The notes under the pieces were generated by a model. That model searched no databases. It was not told the origin of the DNA and saw only the letters and a program-made list of their open reading frames with translations. A stretch of DNA of 64,000 nt from NCBI RefSeq assembly GCF_003144035.1, contig NZ_QFWT01000001.1:186001-250000 (forward strand), in the 5' to 3' direction. Source of the DNA: Vibrio albus (GTDB lineage Bacteria > Pseudomonadota > Gammaproteobacteria > Enterobacterales > Vibrionaceae). Position 1 is the stretch's first letter. Every line of letters starts with the position of its first letter. This document shows, one piece after another, positions 31,482 through 39,413 of this stretch. A program made the translations under genes and the position numbers.

Positions 31482-31601
31482 ATGAAAAATGAAGATTGGC
31501 AAATAGTTGTAATAGCAAACACTTTTGTCGAAGAGGTGGATTGCAATTCTGGACGCCGCCGCCGTGTATTTACTGGCGGCAGAACTCTTTACTTAGACTA
31601 A
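31482..31601 (+). CDS. Small unknown protein, 39 aa
   Basis: A 39-codon frame between two genes with the same AACGGAA-type ribosome site in front. The product MKNEDWQIVVIANTFVEE... ends in a basic, Gly-rich region (GRRRRVFTGGRT). The regular spacing to both neighbours and the shared ribosome site support translation. Function unknown. Confidence 0.5.
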   Translation: MKNEDWQIVVIANTFVEEVDCNSGRRRRVFTGGRTLYLD

Positions 31602-31615
31602 ACGGAAACTAAATT

Positions 31616-32020
31616 ATGAATATATGGCCTTTCAGTACCATTAAAAATCAGCGCCTTGAGATTGAAAGGCTTCAAGATCAGTTAGCTGATGCAATGGTCG
31701 GTGATATCAACATTAAAGAAATGATCGCCAATGAAAAAGAATTAGGTATGCAGCTTGAGGGTTCAATACTTCATGTATTTGCGGCTGGCTTTATTCATCA
31801 CTTCCATGCTCAAGGTGCAACTAACTTTCTTGAGGTTGAATTTTCAGATCCAGAGCAAAAAGCCGAACGTTACACATTAACGATTCAAAAGCTAAGTGGT
31901 ATGCGTCCAGCAATCAAAGCTAACTTAACCAAAGAAGCAATAATCGAATTGATGAACGCTAAGAACCAAGATGAAGCCGATGCAGCCATGCAAAAGCTAC
32001 AAGAACTAACCGCTAACTAA
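31616..32020 (+). CDS. Unknown protein with coiled coil, 134 aa
   Basis: The 134-residue product starts with MNIWPFSTIKNQRLEIERLQ, a short amphipathic beginning followed by a coiled coil, then an alpha/beta domain (GATNFLEVEFSDPEQKAERY, LTIQKLSGMRPAIKANL). It resembles small phage proteins of unknown function that begin in this way. AACGGAAACTAA lies before the start. Confidence 0.6.
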   Translation: MNIWPFSTIKNQRLEIERLQDQLADAMVGDINIKEMIANEKELGMQLEGSILHVFAAGFIHHFHAQGATNFLEVEFSDPEQKAERYTLTIQKLSGMRPAIKANLTKEAIIELMNAKNQDEADAAMQKLQELTAN

Positions 32021-32038
32021 TCAAACGGAAATTTTTTT

Positions 32039-32254
32039 ATGGAATGGACAAAGGTTAAAGACGAATTGCCAGAAATTGGTGAAAGCATTCTGGCTTGCGG
32101 GGGTGTGCTGATTGAGCCAAGAATCATATCAAGAGAGGTTCTTTTGGGTCAGTGGTTCTGGTGTTGGTTAGACGGCAATATGTGTGAATGGGAACCAGAC
32201 GATATGCCTACTCATTGGATGCCATTACCAGGCGGACCAGAAGAAAACGAATAG
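32039..32254 (+). CDS. DUF551 family protein
   Basis: The 71-residue protein matches DUF551 in its key elements: W-x-x-V at the N-terminus (MEWTKVKDELPEIGESILA), the W-x-W-x-DG turn (FWCWLDGNMCEWEPDD) and the ending MPTHWMPLPGGP. DUF551 proteins are common in lambdoid accessory regions; function unknown. AACGGAAA precedes the start. Confidence 0.85.
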   Translation: MEWTKVKDELPEIGESILACGGVLIEPRIISREVLLGQWFWCWLDGNMCEWEPDDMPTHWMPLPGGPEENE

Positions 32255-32268
32255 GACGGAAACTACCA

Positions 32269-32760
32269 ATGGCCAGCAAAGCTGAACGCGCTCGGCTCAT
32301 CAAGTTACAACAAATGCAAACCCGCCGTATCCTCAACGAGAATCACGTAGTCTTTGTCGCCAACATGGTTGATGGCACCCTGGTTTATTCCAAACAAGGT
32401 GAACCTGTTGGCATCACAAAGGTACTTGCTGAGTCTATAGGCAGGATTCAGGTTAAATGGAACGTTACCTGTTACGCCCTTATGCGGGATAACACAGGCC
32501 GGGAATACCTGAAGTCATTTGTAGTAACCACACCAGAGCCGTGCAAACACGAACAAATCCGGGAACATATCGCAGACCTGCACTGGGATTTTCTCGATAA
32601 AGAATGTAACGCAAACCACTTCCTTACCGCCGCATGGATTGCCAGCGCCATTGATAACGAACCCTCTGATGAAGTAGCCGACAAGATATTTACTCAGATG
32701 GGTGCATGGCACGAATTCATTGCACCGTGGGAGGATGAAAAGAGAGGTAACGACCAATGA
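32269..32760 (+). CDS. Unknown accessory protein, 163 aa
   Basis: I start at ATG 32269 (MASKAERARLIKLQQ) because GACGGAAA lies upstream; the longer frame begins inside the DUF551 gene. The 163-residue protein has a helical N-terminus, a beta region (HVVFVANMVDGTLVYSKQGE) and a helical C-terminal part with Cys and His (EQIREHIADLHWDFLDKEC). The last codons spell the shared GGTAACGACCAATGA, overlapping the methyltransferase start by four bases. No family recognised. Confidence 0.6.
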   Translation: MASKAERARLIKLQQMQTRRILNENHVVFVANMVDGTLVYSKQGEPVGITKVLAESIGRIQVKWNVTCYALMRDNTGREYLKSFVVTTPEPCKHEQIREHIADLHWDFLDKECNANHFLTAAWIASAIDNEPSDEVADKIFTQMGAWHEFIAPWEDEKRGNDQ

Positions 32761-33344
32761 ACAATCAAATAGTCGATATCTTTGATACCGACAGAAAATA
32801 CACCGTCATTTATGCCGACCCAGCCTGGCAATTCAAAAATAAGCGTACCGGAGGAAAGCACAAATCAGGGGCCGCGCAAAAATACACAGTCACATCCGTT
32901 AAGGACATGATGCGGTTACCAGTAGAACAGCTGGCTGCTGATGATTGCCTTCTGGTTATGTGGTGGGTTGGTTCTATGCCACAAGAAGCCATTGATTTAT
33001 GCGAATTTTGGGGATTTAAGCTGGTAAACATGAACGGCTTTGTCTGGGATAAGGAAACAAAAACGGGGCTCGACCACTTCGGTATGGGCCACTCAACACG
33101 ACCTTCAACAGAATCCGCCCTTATCGCCTATAAAGGCAAAATCTCCAACCTAGTCATAAACCACTCTGTTCGCTCCAAGATTCGGGCTAAGACTGGGCGA
33201 CACAGCGAAAAACCTCATGAGTTCCGTGAAGCCATCGTAAAGCTGGTCGGTGATGTTCCAAAAATTGAATTGTTCTCCAGGCAGGTTACTGATGGCTGGG
33301 ATTGTTGGGGCAATGAAGTTCTGAAAGATAAGGAGGCCGCATGA
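32757..33344 (+). CDS. MT-A70 family DNA adenine methyltransferase
   Basis: The 195-residue protein has the MT-A70 catalytic motif as DPAW (VIYADPAWQFKNK, residues about 17-29), the following KYTVTSVKDMMRLPVEQL and C-terminal KPHEFREAIVKLVGD and IELFSRQVTDGWDCWGNE. These enzymes methylate adenine N6, in phages usually DNA. It may protect phage DNA from restriction or alter gene expression. Starts at an exact AGAGGTAACGACCA site; overlaps both neighbours by four bases. Confidence 0.92.
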   Translation: MNNQIVDIFDTDRKYTVIYADPAWQFKNKRTGGKHKSGAAQKYTVTSVKDMMRLPVEQLAADDCLLVMWWVGSMPQEAIDLCEFWGFKLVNMNGFVWDKETKTGLDHFGMGHSTRPSTESALIAYKGKISNLVINHSVRSKIRAKTGRHSEKPHEFREAIVKLVGDVPKIELFSRQVTDGWDCWGNEVLKDKEAA

Positions 33345-33565
33345 GCCATACACAATTAGGTTACCCTATTTTCACCATGCCTTACCCTGCCGATATTGGC
33401 GAAGACGAAACGCTGATGGATTACGCACTGCGTAAGGCCAGAGAAGTTGAAGAGCAGCGCGAACAAATCGCTCAGCTTAAAGATGGTGTCCGCGTTATTT
33501 TCTCTAATGTTCACGACTCAGAGAAAGTGATCGACACCTGCTCAAACTTGTTAGTCGAAGTTTAA
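33341..33565 (+). CDS. Small unknown protein, 74 aa
   Basis: A 74-residue protein (MSHTQLGYPIFTMPYPADIG...) with a central helix that could form a coiled coil (REVEEQREQIAQLKDGV). Its start overlaps the methyltransferase stop (ATGA), so it is translationally coupled. The next gene follows after 59 bases that include a weak TCCCT/AGGGA hairpin. Function unknown. Confidence 0.58.
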   Translation: MSHTQLGYPIFTMPYPADIGEDETLMDYALRKAREVEEQREQIAQLKDGVRVIFSNVHDSEKVIDTCSNLLVEV

Positions 33566-33624
33566 CAGCCCCTCCCCACCCTTCAATCATCATGTAGAGT
33601 TTCCCTATAAACAGGGAGAGCTCT

Positions 33625-33996
33625 ATGGAATGTAGCCGCTGCGGCAACCAACCAGTACTGATAACCGAACCAGTCTGTCTATGTGAAGAGTGCGCCCTTG
33701 ATACGGCACTGGCCATACTCGCCTCGTGCCGGTTAAGTGACGCCTCGGTTAACGCACTAATCCAGTCCGGTTTCGATATGCCGGTAAAAACCCACCAGCA
33801 TTTCAGCGCTACTGATATCGCAAAAGAACTCGGTACCAGCGCTCAGAAAATCGGACGGTTAGCCAATAAGCACAACCTCAAAACTGACCAATTTGGGGAG
33901 TGGCGTTTAGGTAAAGCAGCGAACAGCAGCAAACAAATTGAGTCCTTCTTCTATAACGAATCTGGAAGGAGGCAAATTATTGGATTAATGAGGTAA
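33625..33996 (+). CDS. Zinc-ribbon/HTH protein, 123 aa
   Basis: The N-terminus carries a zinc-binding pattern CSRCGNQPVLITEPVCLCEE-C. The C-terminal half (HFSATDIAKELGTSAQKIGR, LANKHNLKTDQFGEW) is a helix-turn-helix reminiscent of the KilA-C/antirepressor domains. It could be a phage antirepressor or operon regulator. ACAGGGAGAG precedes the start. It lies directly before the excisionase candidate. Confidence 0.65.
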   Translation: MECSRCGNQPVLITEPVCLCEECALDTALAILASCRLSDASVNALIQSGFDMPVKTHQHFSATDIAKELGTSAQKIGRLANKHNLKTDQFGEWRLGKAANSSKQIESFFYNESGRRQIIGLMR

Positions 33997-34002
33997 TGAC
34001 TT

Positions 34003-34293
34003 ATGCAAATTTCCATGAAAAACATGACCGCTGATTCATTTGGTTATTCATTCCCAACAAAACCAAAAGCCAGGCAACCAGAAACCGTGTTCGACCCGGT
34101 GAAATACCCGGAATCCAGTAATCAGCTAATGAGCCACAAAGAGGTTCAGGATCTCTTTGGTGTAAAGCGTGGAGCCCTGAATCAATGGAGGAAAAATCGA
34201 GGGTTTCCATCACCGGTAACTAACTGCCCGCTTCGCTGGCTTAGATCGGCAGTGATGGAATGGCTTGATAATGAGGGAGGGTTTAAAGGTTAA
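34003..34293 (+). CDS. AlpA/excisionase-like DNA-binding protein
   Basis: The 96-residue protein ends in a MerR/AlpA-type helix-turn-helix (LMSHKEVQDLFGVKRGALNQ, WRKNRGFPSPV, RWLRSAVMEWLD). Proteins of this type next to an integrase usually serve as excisionase or activate int. It converges on the integrase gene with an 11-base overlap of the 3' ends. A GAGG site eight bases upstream supports ATG 34003. Confidence 0.75.
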   Translation: MQISMKNMTADSFGYSFPTKPKARQPETVFDPVKYPESSNQLMSHKEVQDLFGVKRGALNQWRKNRGFPSPVTNCPLRWLRSAVMEWLDNEGGFKG

Positions 34294-35482
34294 GATTTTT
34301 CTTCTCAAAACTCAGCTCTTTTTGAATCTGCTCAAATAAAGCGTCTGCAAACATCTCATAGGCAACTTTCTGATCGCCAATCCAATCGTGCTTATTGTAC
34401 ACAGCCATTACACCCACCAGTTCATGACCAAGCATTTTTTCAGTCACATGAGGCAAAGCGCCTTGCTCCGAGCAAATGGTAGAGATACTTCGCCTGAAAT
34501 CATGCGTTCGCCAGTGCGGCAACCGCATGGTTTCGCGAAGTCTACGGATATATCTGTTTGCAGCTGAAATGGTAATGGGTTTACTCAAAGACGCACCAGG
34601 GAATAAGTACCCATCATAGATATTCATTAACCTTTCCAATATCGGCTTTACATGCTTTGGTATCGGCCTTTTTATGGTGTTCCCCATTTTGCTTAACTCA
34701 GGAGGAACCGTCCAAACGTCATTATTCATATCAAAATGCTCAGTCCTTGCCAGGCGCAACTCAGAAAGCCTGTTTCCCCACAACATCGTTAATAAATGCA
34801 AATTTTTTGTTGTCGTTCCTGCCTTACTTCTCTCTATTTCAATCCAGATCTTAGCCAGTTCAGAAAGGCTTAATGTCCTTTCACCGGCCTTAGATGGACT
34901 CCCCACATGCTGCTGCTTTATCTTTTCCATCTCAGTCCCGTTAATCAGAAACTTAGATTTACAGAAATTAAAACACGCCCTTAATTTAGAAAATGCAGAA
35001 TTAGCCATCCTAGGGTTATGTTTTGCAATATCATCAAACCAACACATCCACTCTCTTGCCGTAATAGTTTCCACATTCACATCGTGAAAAGCCGGATAAA
35101 AGTAATTTTTTGCCACTGATTCATAAAGAACATATGTACCCTCTTTAAGGGTGGATACTCTGTTCTCAAACCAATAATCCAGGCAGTCTTTCAGGGTGAT
35201 AAAATCCGTTTCTCCGGTCAGTGCGATCTCTGGGTTCCTGCCTGCCTCTTTCAATTCCACCATTTGTTTATGAATAGCTCTGGCGTCTTTAAGAGTTACG
35301 TGAGGATACTTCCCTATTTTGAACCTCTTGTTTGTCCCATTGTATCGGCATCGATACTGGAATATGATGTTCGCCTTGGGAGTGACCCTTGCGATAAGGC
35401 CGTTCCCATCTTTAATTTCATTAGGTCCATCGTATATATCAAGGCGAGAAATTGCCTTTAACTGTTTGTCTGTAATAGCCAT
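34283..35482 (-). CDS. Prophage integrase (tyrosine recombinase, P4 type)
   Basis: The 399-residue enzyme has all catalytic residues: Arg238 in WGNRLSEL, His327/Arg330 in HDFRR, His353 in LGHE and nucleophile Tyr362 in AVYNKHDW. The N-terminal DUF4102-like arm domain (KQLKAISRLDIYDGPNEIKD) and core-binding domain complete the P4/IntS layout. It starts at AGGTAACGACC joined to ATG, and its upstream DNA holds three TTTGGAC(A/G)CA repeats. Its place at the prophage edge identifies it as the enzyme for insertion beside sbcB. Confidence 0.93.
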   Translation of the reverse strand: MAITDKQLKAISRLDIYDGPNEIKDGNGLIARVTPKANIIFQYRCRYNGTNKRFKIGKYPHVTLKDARAIHKQMVELKEAGRNPEIALTGETDFITLKDCLDYWFENRVSTLKEGTYVLYESVAKNYFYPAFHDVNVETITAREWMCWFDDIAKHNPRMANSAFSKLRACFNFCKSKFLINGTEMEKIKQQHVGSPSKAGERTLSLSELAKIWIEIERSKAGTTTKNLHLLTMLWGNRLSELRLARTEHFDMNNDVWTVPPELSKMGNTIKRPIPKHVKPILERLMNIYDGYLFPGASLSKPITISAANRYIRRLRETMRLPHWRTHDFRRSISTICSEQGALPHVTEKMLGHELVGVMAVYNKHDWIGDQKVAYEMFADALFEQIQKELSFEKKNLNL

Positions 35483-35498
35483 GGTCGTTACCTAAAAA

Positions 35499-35542
35499 TT
35501 TGGACGCACTCACTTTTAAATTTGGACACATATTTGGACACA
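35499..35542. repeat. TTTGGACACA arm-type integrase sites
   Basis: Three direct repeats: TTTGGACGCA at 35499, TTTGGACACA at 35521 and at 35533. Short direct repeats between the integrase start and the junction are typical arm-type binding sites. Another copy of TTTGGACACA lies at 16849-16858, close to the internal recombinase. Confidence 0.65.
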
Positions 35543-35690
35543 AATACAAATGTGATACTGCAAAATTCTATAACTATTGTAGCGATAAAGTGGCAACTTA
35601 TGAACAATAAAACACTGAAAATATAGGTTTATTTTGGCTAACACCGAACACCAGAGAAATTCATTAAACAATGAACATCAACAGACATTC
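35543..35690. other. Probable attR junction with sbcB
   Basis: The prophage must end between the integrase arm sites and the conserved part of sbcB, which begins near 35680. The exact core cannot be seen because attL is outside the window. The region includes GAACACCAG and GAACATCAACAG, two similar short elements flanking the likely junction. Confidence 0.5.
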
Positions 35691-37091
35691 TACTTCTTTG
35701 ATTATGAAACCTGGGGTGTCAGCCCGGCAAAAGACAGGCCATGTCAGTTTGCTGGTGTTCGTACAGATATGGACTTTAATATTATCGGTGATCCGCTGGT
35801 TATCTATTGTCAGCCACCCACGGATTATCTCCCCAATCCTGAAGCCGCGCTCATTACGGGGATTACCCCTCAGGAAGCGCAGCAGAAAGGCCTTTCGGAG
35901 CCAGAATTTATCCGGCAAATTCATCAGGCACTTTCTACCCCAAATACGACCAGCCTCGGCTACAACAGTATCCGTTTTGATGATGAGGTGACGCGTTATA
36001 CCCTTTATCGTAACTTTTACGATCCTTATGCCTGGAGCTGGCAAAACGGCAACTCTCGCTGGGATCTTCTGGATATTATGCGAACCTGTTATTCGCTGCG
36101 TCCGGAAGGAATCGAATGGCCGGAAGATGATGAAGGGTTCACCAGTTTTAGGCTGGAAAAACTGTCTGTCGCCAACGGTATTGAACACTCTAACGCCCAT
36201 GATGCCATGGCGGATGTTATCGCGACCATTGAAATGGCTAAGAAGTTAAAGGCAGCTCAACCAAAATTATTTTCTTATCTGTACAGTATGCGCAATAAAC
36301 GCAAACTGAATGAGCTGGTTGATATTGTGAATATGACACCGCTGGTGCATGTTTCCGGAATGTTTGGGCGCGAATGCTCTAACACGAGTTGGGTCGTGCC
36401 GCTGGCCTGGCACCCGACCAACCAGAATGCGGTGATCATGGTGAATCTGGCAATGGATCCATCGCCTTTGCTCGAGCTAAACAGTGATGAACTCAGAGAG
36501 CGTCTTTATACCCGGCGTGATGATCTGGCACCGGACGAGCAGCCGGTTCCGGTGAAACTGGTCCATTTAAATAAGTGCCCCGTGCTTGCTCCGGCCAAAA
36601 CACTCACGGCAGAAAATGCGGCTAACATCGGTATAGACAGAGAACAGTGCCTGAAACATCTGGCATTAATTAAACAACACCCGGAAATCAGAGAAAAGCT
36701 AATTGGGTTGTATTCTGTTGAACGGGACTATAGTGAGACGAATAAAGATGTGGATAGTCAGCTATACGACGGGTTTTTCTCTCCGGCGGACAAAGCGGCT
36801 ATGGACATTATCCGGGAAACGTCTCCGGAGCATCTTGGAGCATTGGACATTGCATTCAGTGATCCACGAATAGAGCCTTTACTGTTCCGCTACCGGGCAA
36901 GAAATTTCCCACAAACATTAACGGCGGATGAACAGACCCGGTGGGCCCATCACTGCCGTGACTATTTTGAACAGAGGTTGCCAGATTACATGCTGAATCT
37001 GGAAAACCTTGTTCATGAACATGAAAGCGACGAGAAAAAGATCGCAATATTAAAATCCGTATATAACTACGTAGAGCGCCTTGTCTCCTGA
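35634..37091 (+). CDS. sbcB: Exodeoxyribonuclease I
   Basis: The 485-residue protein is exonuclease I, the 3'-5' single-strand DNase of the DEDD family used in mismatch repair and recombination. Visible parts: FYFFDYETWG with Asp and Glu near residue 23, GYNSIRFDDEVTRY, HSNAHDAMAD, and the C-terminal domain ending KSVYNYVERLVS. The frame has no ATG before the conserved region; I start at TTG 35634 with AGG seven bases upstream. About ten residues of the N-terminus (ANTEHQRNSL) look foreign, consistent with the prophage having replaced the native start. Stx phages use sbcB in E. coli. Confidence 0.93.
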   Translation: MANTEHQRNSLNNEHQQTFYFFDYETWGVSPAKDRPCQFAGVRTDMDFNIIGDPLVIYCQPPTDYLPNPEAALITGITPQEAQQKGLSEPEFIRQIHQALSTPNTTSLGYNSIRFDDEVTRYTLYRNFYDPYAWSWQNGNSRWDLLDIMRTCYSLRPEGIEWPEDDEGFTSFRLEKLSVANGIEHSNAHDAMADVIATIEMAKKLKAAQPKLFSYLYSMRNKRKLNELVDIVNMTPLVHVSGMFGRECSNTSWVVPLAWHPTNQNAVIMVNLAMDPSPLLELNSDELRERLYTRRDDLAPDEQPVPVKLVHLNKCPVLAPAKTLTAENAANIGIDREQCLKHLALIKQHPEIREKLIGLYSVERDYSETNKDVDSQLYDGFFSPADKAAMDIIRETSPEHLGALDIAFSDPRIEPLLFRYRARNFPQTLTADEQTRWAHHCRDYFEQRLPDYMLNLENLVHEHESDEKKIAILKSVYNYVERLVS

Positions 37092-37132
37092 CCCTACGCT
37101 TATTAATAATCAAAAAAACAGGCGAATGCGTT

Positions 37133-37531
37133 ATGCCAAAAAATAGTTATCCTAAAACAATCTTGCAATATCTGGTGTCCAGTGCGCTCATCATGGGCTC
37201 CCTCTTTGCCGGTATTGCTATACAGGAATACCTTCACCTTTCTATTCCGGGAAGCATCATCGGAATGTTACTACTGTTTATTCTGATGATTAGCGGCCTG
37301 GCCCCGGTTGAGTGGGTTAAGCCAGTCGCTCAGCTTTTTATCCGTTATATGGTTCTGCTCTTTGTACCGATCAGTGTCGGGCTAATCCAGTATGGGGAAC
37401 TGCTCAGCCAAAATGCGGTACAAATACTGGCCGGGACTGTCGGAGGAACCGTCATTGTTCTGGTTGTGCTGGCGAAAATGCTTGAGCATATACTGTCCAA
37501 TCAGCAAGAGACGGAGAGACATAACAAATGA
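37133..37531 (+). CDS. yohJ: CidA/LrgA family protein
   Basis: A 132-residue protein with four membrane segments and the LrgA/CidA pattern (IPGSIIGMLLLFILMISG; VKPVAQLFIRYMVLLFVPI). It is the holin-like partner of the LrgB-type protein encoded next, overlapping by four bases. The family is linked to murein hydrolase control and to export of small metabolites. The pair precedes cdd here as yohJK does in E. coli. Confidence 0.88.
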   Translation: MPKNSYPKTILQYLVSSALIMGSLFAGIAIQEYLHLSIPGSIIGMLLLFILMISGLAPVEWVKPVAQLFIRYMVLLFVPISVGLIQYGELLSQNAVQILAGTVGGTVIVLVVLAKMLEHILSNQQETERHNK

Positions 37532-38223
37532 TTTGGGTATTGCTTACACTTATTGTCTTCTTCTTCTCCCGTTTTGTCTCTCAGAAGCTGAACCATCCAT
37601 TAGCCAATCCATTAATGCTCAGTGTCGGGATTATTATTCCGGTTTTGATCGTATTGGACATCCCTTATGACACCTATAACGAGCAAAATCACTGGTTTAC
37701 TTACCTTCTGCAGCCTGCGGTTGTCGCTTTGGCTTACCCCCTGTACGAACAGTTTCCTGAAATAAAGAAAAACTGGCGTATTATTTTCCTGGCCTGTGGC
37801 ATCGGAAGTATTCTGTCTATGGCAACCGCTTCTCTTATCGCATTAGCTTTAAAAACCGATATCACTCTGATAGCGGCTATGCTGGGTAAATCAGTCACCA
37901 CCCCTATTGCTATGGAAATCGCCAAGTTTTTGGGCGGAGAGCCCGCTATCGCCGCCGTGATGGTACTGATTGTAGGGGTATTCGGTGCGGTTTGTGCCTA
38001 CCCTATCTACGGCTGGCTGAACATTACCCACCCGATTGCCAAAGGGCTGACTATGGGAACCGTATCGCACGCATTGGGTACCGCTACCTGCGCAGAAAAA
38101 GACCCGAGAGATGCCGCCTTCAGTTCCCTGGCTTTAGTCGTCTGTGGTGTTATCACATCTGTTCTGGCTCCTTTTGCCTATTTTTTGGTTGAAACTTTAT
38201 ATATTTACGTCAACGGAAGTTAA
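37528..38223 (+). CDS. yohK: LrgB family membrane protein
   Basis: The 231-residue protein has the LrgB/CidB signature (LLQPAVVALAYPLYEQFPEI; MLGKSVTTPIAMEIAKFLGG; GTVSHALGTATCAEKDPRDA) and about seven membrane segments. It forms a two-gene unit with yohJ. Intracellular role in E. coli is not settled; in Bacillus relatives of the pair move pyruvate or related metabolites. Confidence 0.9.
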   Translation: MIWVLLTLIVFFFSRFVSQKLNHPLANPLMLSVGIIIPVLIVLDIPYDTYNEQNHWFTYLLQPAVVALAYPLYEQFPEIKKNWRIIFLACGIGSILSMATASLIALALKTDITLIAAMLGKSVTTPIAMEIAKFLGGEPAIAAVMVLIVGVFGAVCAYPIYGWLNITHPIAKGLTMGTVSHALGTATCAEKDPRDAAFSSLALVVCGVITSVLAPFAYFLVETLYIYVNGS

Positions 38224-38347
38224 CAGAACAAAACGTTAACGTTCATTTAGCATTTTTGAGAGTGGCTTCGCGCAATTTAGTCTTTAATTTACGATTTGTG
38301 TGAAGTCACTCATTTAATGAAATGAAAACAAGTATTGCACACGTAAG

Positions 38348-38363
38348 CGTGATCTAAAGCACA
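38348..38363. promoter_or_regulatory. CRP-like site upstream of cdd
   Basis: CGTGA, six bases, GCACA gives 8 of 10 matches to the CRP half-sites. TATACT at 38368-38373 may be the -10 of the cdd promoter. cdd is under CRP and CytR control in enterics; the spacing here is unusual, so I keep this tentative. Confidence 0.4.
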
Positions 38364-38419
38364 GATTTATACTCTGCGGTTTCTACAATAAAGAGCCAGA
38401 AATCAGTAAAGGATCCAGT

Positions 38420-39307
38420 ATGGACGCTCGGTTTTCTCATGCTTTAGAACAGATGCCACCTGCGGTAGCAGACTATCTACGCCCGCTGCTTCAGTCAGAG
38501 CAATTTGACGGAACACTCTCTGCCCAACAATTTTCGGAACTGAAAGACCTCTCTTGCCTGTCCGATAAAGAGCTCCGGGTCCGGTTGCTCCCTCTGGCTG
38601 CGGCTTATTCTTATACTCCGATTTCTCATTTTAATGTGGGGGCGATTTGTCGTGGTGTATCAGGGCGGCTATATTTTGGCGGGAATATCGAGTTCTCGAC
38701 AGTTCAGTTAGGCCAGACAGTACATGCGGAGCAATGTGCTATCAGCCATGCATGGATGAAAGGAGAACATGGCGTAAAAGATATCACAGTCAACTACAGC
38801 CCATGTGGCCATTGCCGCCAGTTTATGAATGAATTATCCACCGCAGAAGCGTTGCGAATCCAACTTCCGGAGCGACAGGAGCAGTCTCTGCAGTATTACC
38901 TGCCCGAATCCTTCGGGCCGAAAGATCTGGATATTGATGCCAGATTAATGAAACCATCGTCTCTACATTATCAGGCTCCGGATAAGTCCGATGTTCTGAG
39001 GAAGGCGGTAGAAGCGATGAACAAAAGTCACGCTCCATATACGCACAACCACAGTGGCGTCGCATTGCTGTTGAATGACGGCAGTATTTATAACGGTGCC
39101 TATGCCGAGAATGCAGCCTTTAACCCCAGCCTGCCACCGCTCCAGGTCGCCCTTATTCAGGTATTAATGGCCAGCAAACACTTTACCCAGATCGTTCAGG
39201 CCGGATTAGCCGAAACAGAGACTGGTATCATCAGTCATTACAGTGCAACACGAACAACACTGGATTCCATTAATTCAGATATCCTGCTGGAGTATTTAAT
39301 GTTGTAG
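38420..39307 (+). CDS. cdd: Cytidine deaminase
   Basis: A 295-residue homodimeric cytidine deaminase of the enterobacterial/Vibrio type, which has a catalytic N-terminal core and a degenerate C-terminal copy. The zinc site is TVHAEQCAI (His, Glu proton shuttle) and SPCGHCR (two Cys). It converts cytidine and deoxycytidine to uridine and deoxyuridine in salvage. An AAAGGA lies ahead of the ATG. The neighbourhood yohJK-cdd is conserved. Confidence 0.95.
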   Translation: MDARFSHALEQMPPAVADYLRPLLQSEQFDGTLSAQQFSELKDLSCLSDKELRVRLLPLAAAYSYTPISHFNVGAICRGVSGRLYFGGNIEFSTVQLGQTVHAEQCAISHAWMKGEHGVKDITVNYSPCGHCRQFMNELSTAEALRIQLPERQEQSLQYYLPESFGPKDLDIDARLMKPSSLHYQAPDKSDVLRKAVEAMNKSHAPYTHNHSGVALLLNDGSIYNGAYAENAAFNPSLPPLQVALIQVLMASKHFTQIVQAGLAETETGIISHYSATRTTLDSINSDILLEYLML

Positions 39308-39342
39308 TCATACGACACACATCTTAAAACAAAAACTTCATC

Positions 39343-39356
39343 AGCAAACGTTTGCT
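39343..39356. promoter_or_regulatory. PurR operator upstream of purT
   Basis: AGCAAACGTTTGCT is a perfect palindrome matching the PurR consensus ACGCAAACGTTTGCGT in the central 12 bases. It lies 58 bases before the purT start, as expected for purine-repressed control. Confidence 0.85.
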
Positions 39357-39413
39357 ACCCGGCGAAATATCAGTATGATCCGCTTAATTCGTACTAAATA
39401 AAAGGATACAACA

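Larger units (their letters stand above)
1..35640. mobile_element. Temperate podovirus-like prophage, right part
   Basis: A contiguous set of phage modules runs from the left window edge to just before sbcB: tail and head genes, lysis genes, replication genes, a divergent cI/cro switch, an accessory block and a terminal integrase at 34283-35482. The N4-gp56-type capsid, the portal and the lack of tape-measure or contractile-tail genes in view suggest a short-tailed phage, but the tail module is incomplete. The left end and attL lie outside the window, so the element is longer than shown. The right boundary is inferred from the integrase and from the start of sbcB, not from a mapped att repeat. 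Confidence 0.93.

Noticed and set aside
35600..35630. ATG start for sbcB at 35600
   Set aside because: The frame from this ATG stops after eight codons and is not in register with exonuclease I.
1..35640. Transposon or insertion sequence inside the prophage
   Set aside because: No transposase gene or terminal inverted repeats with target duplication were seen; the extra recombinase is of the tyrosine type.
38296..38312. Second CRP site upstream of cdd
   Set aside because: TGTGTGAAGTCACT has the half-sites two bases too close for CRP.
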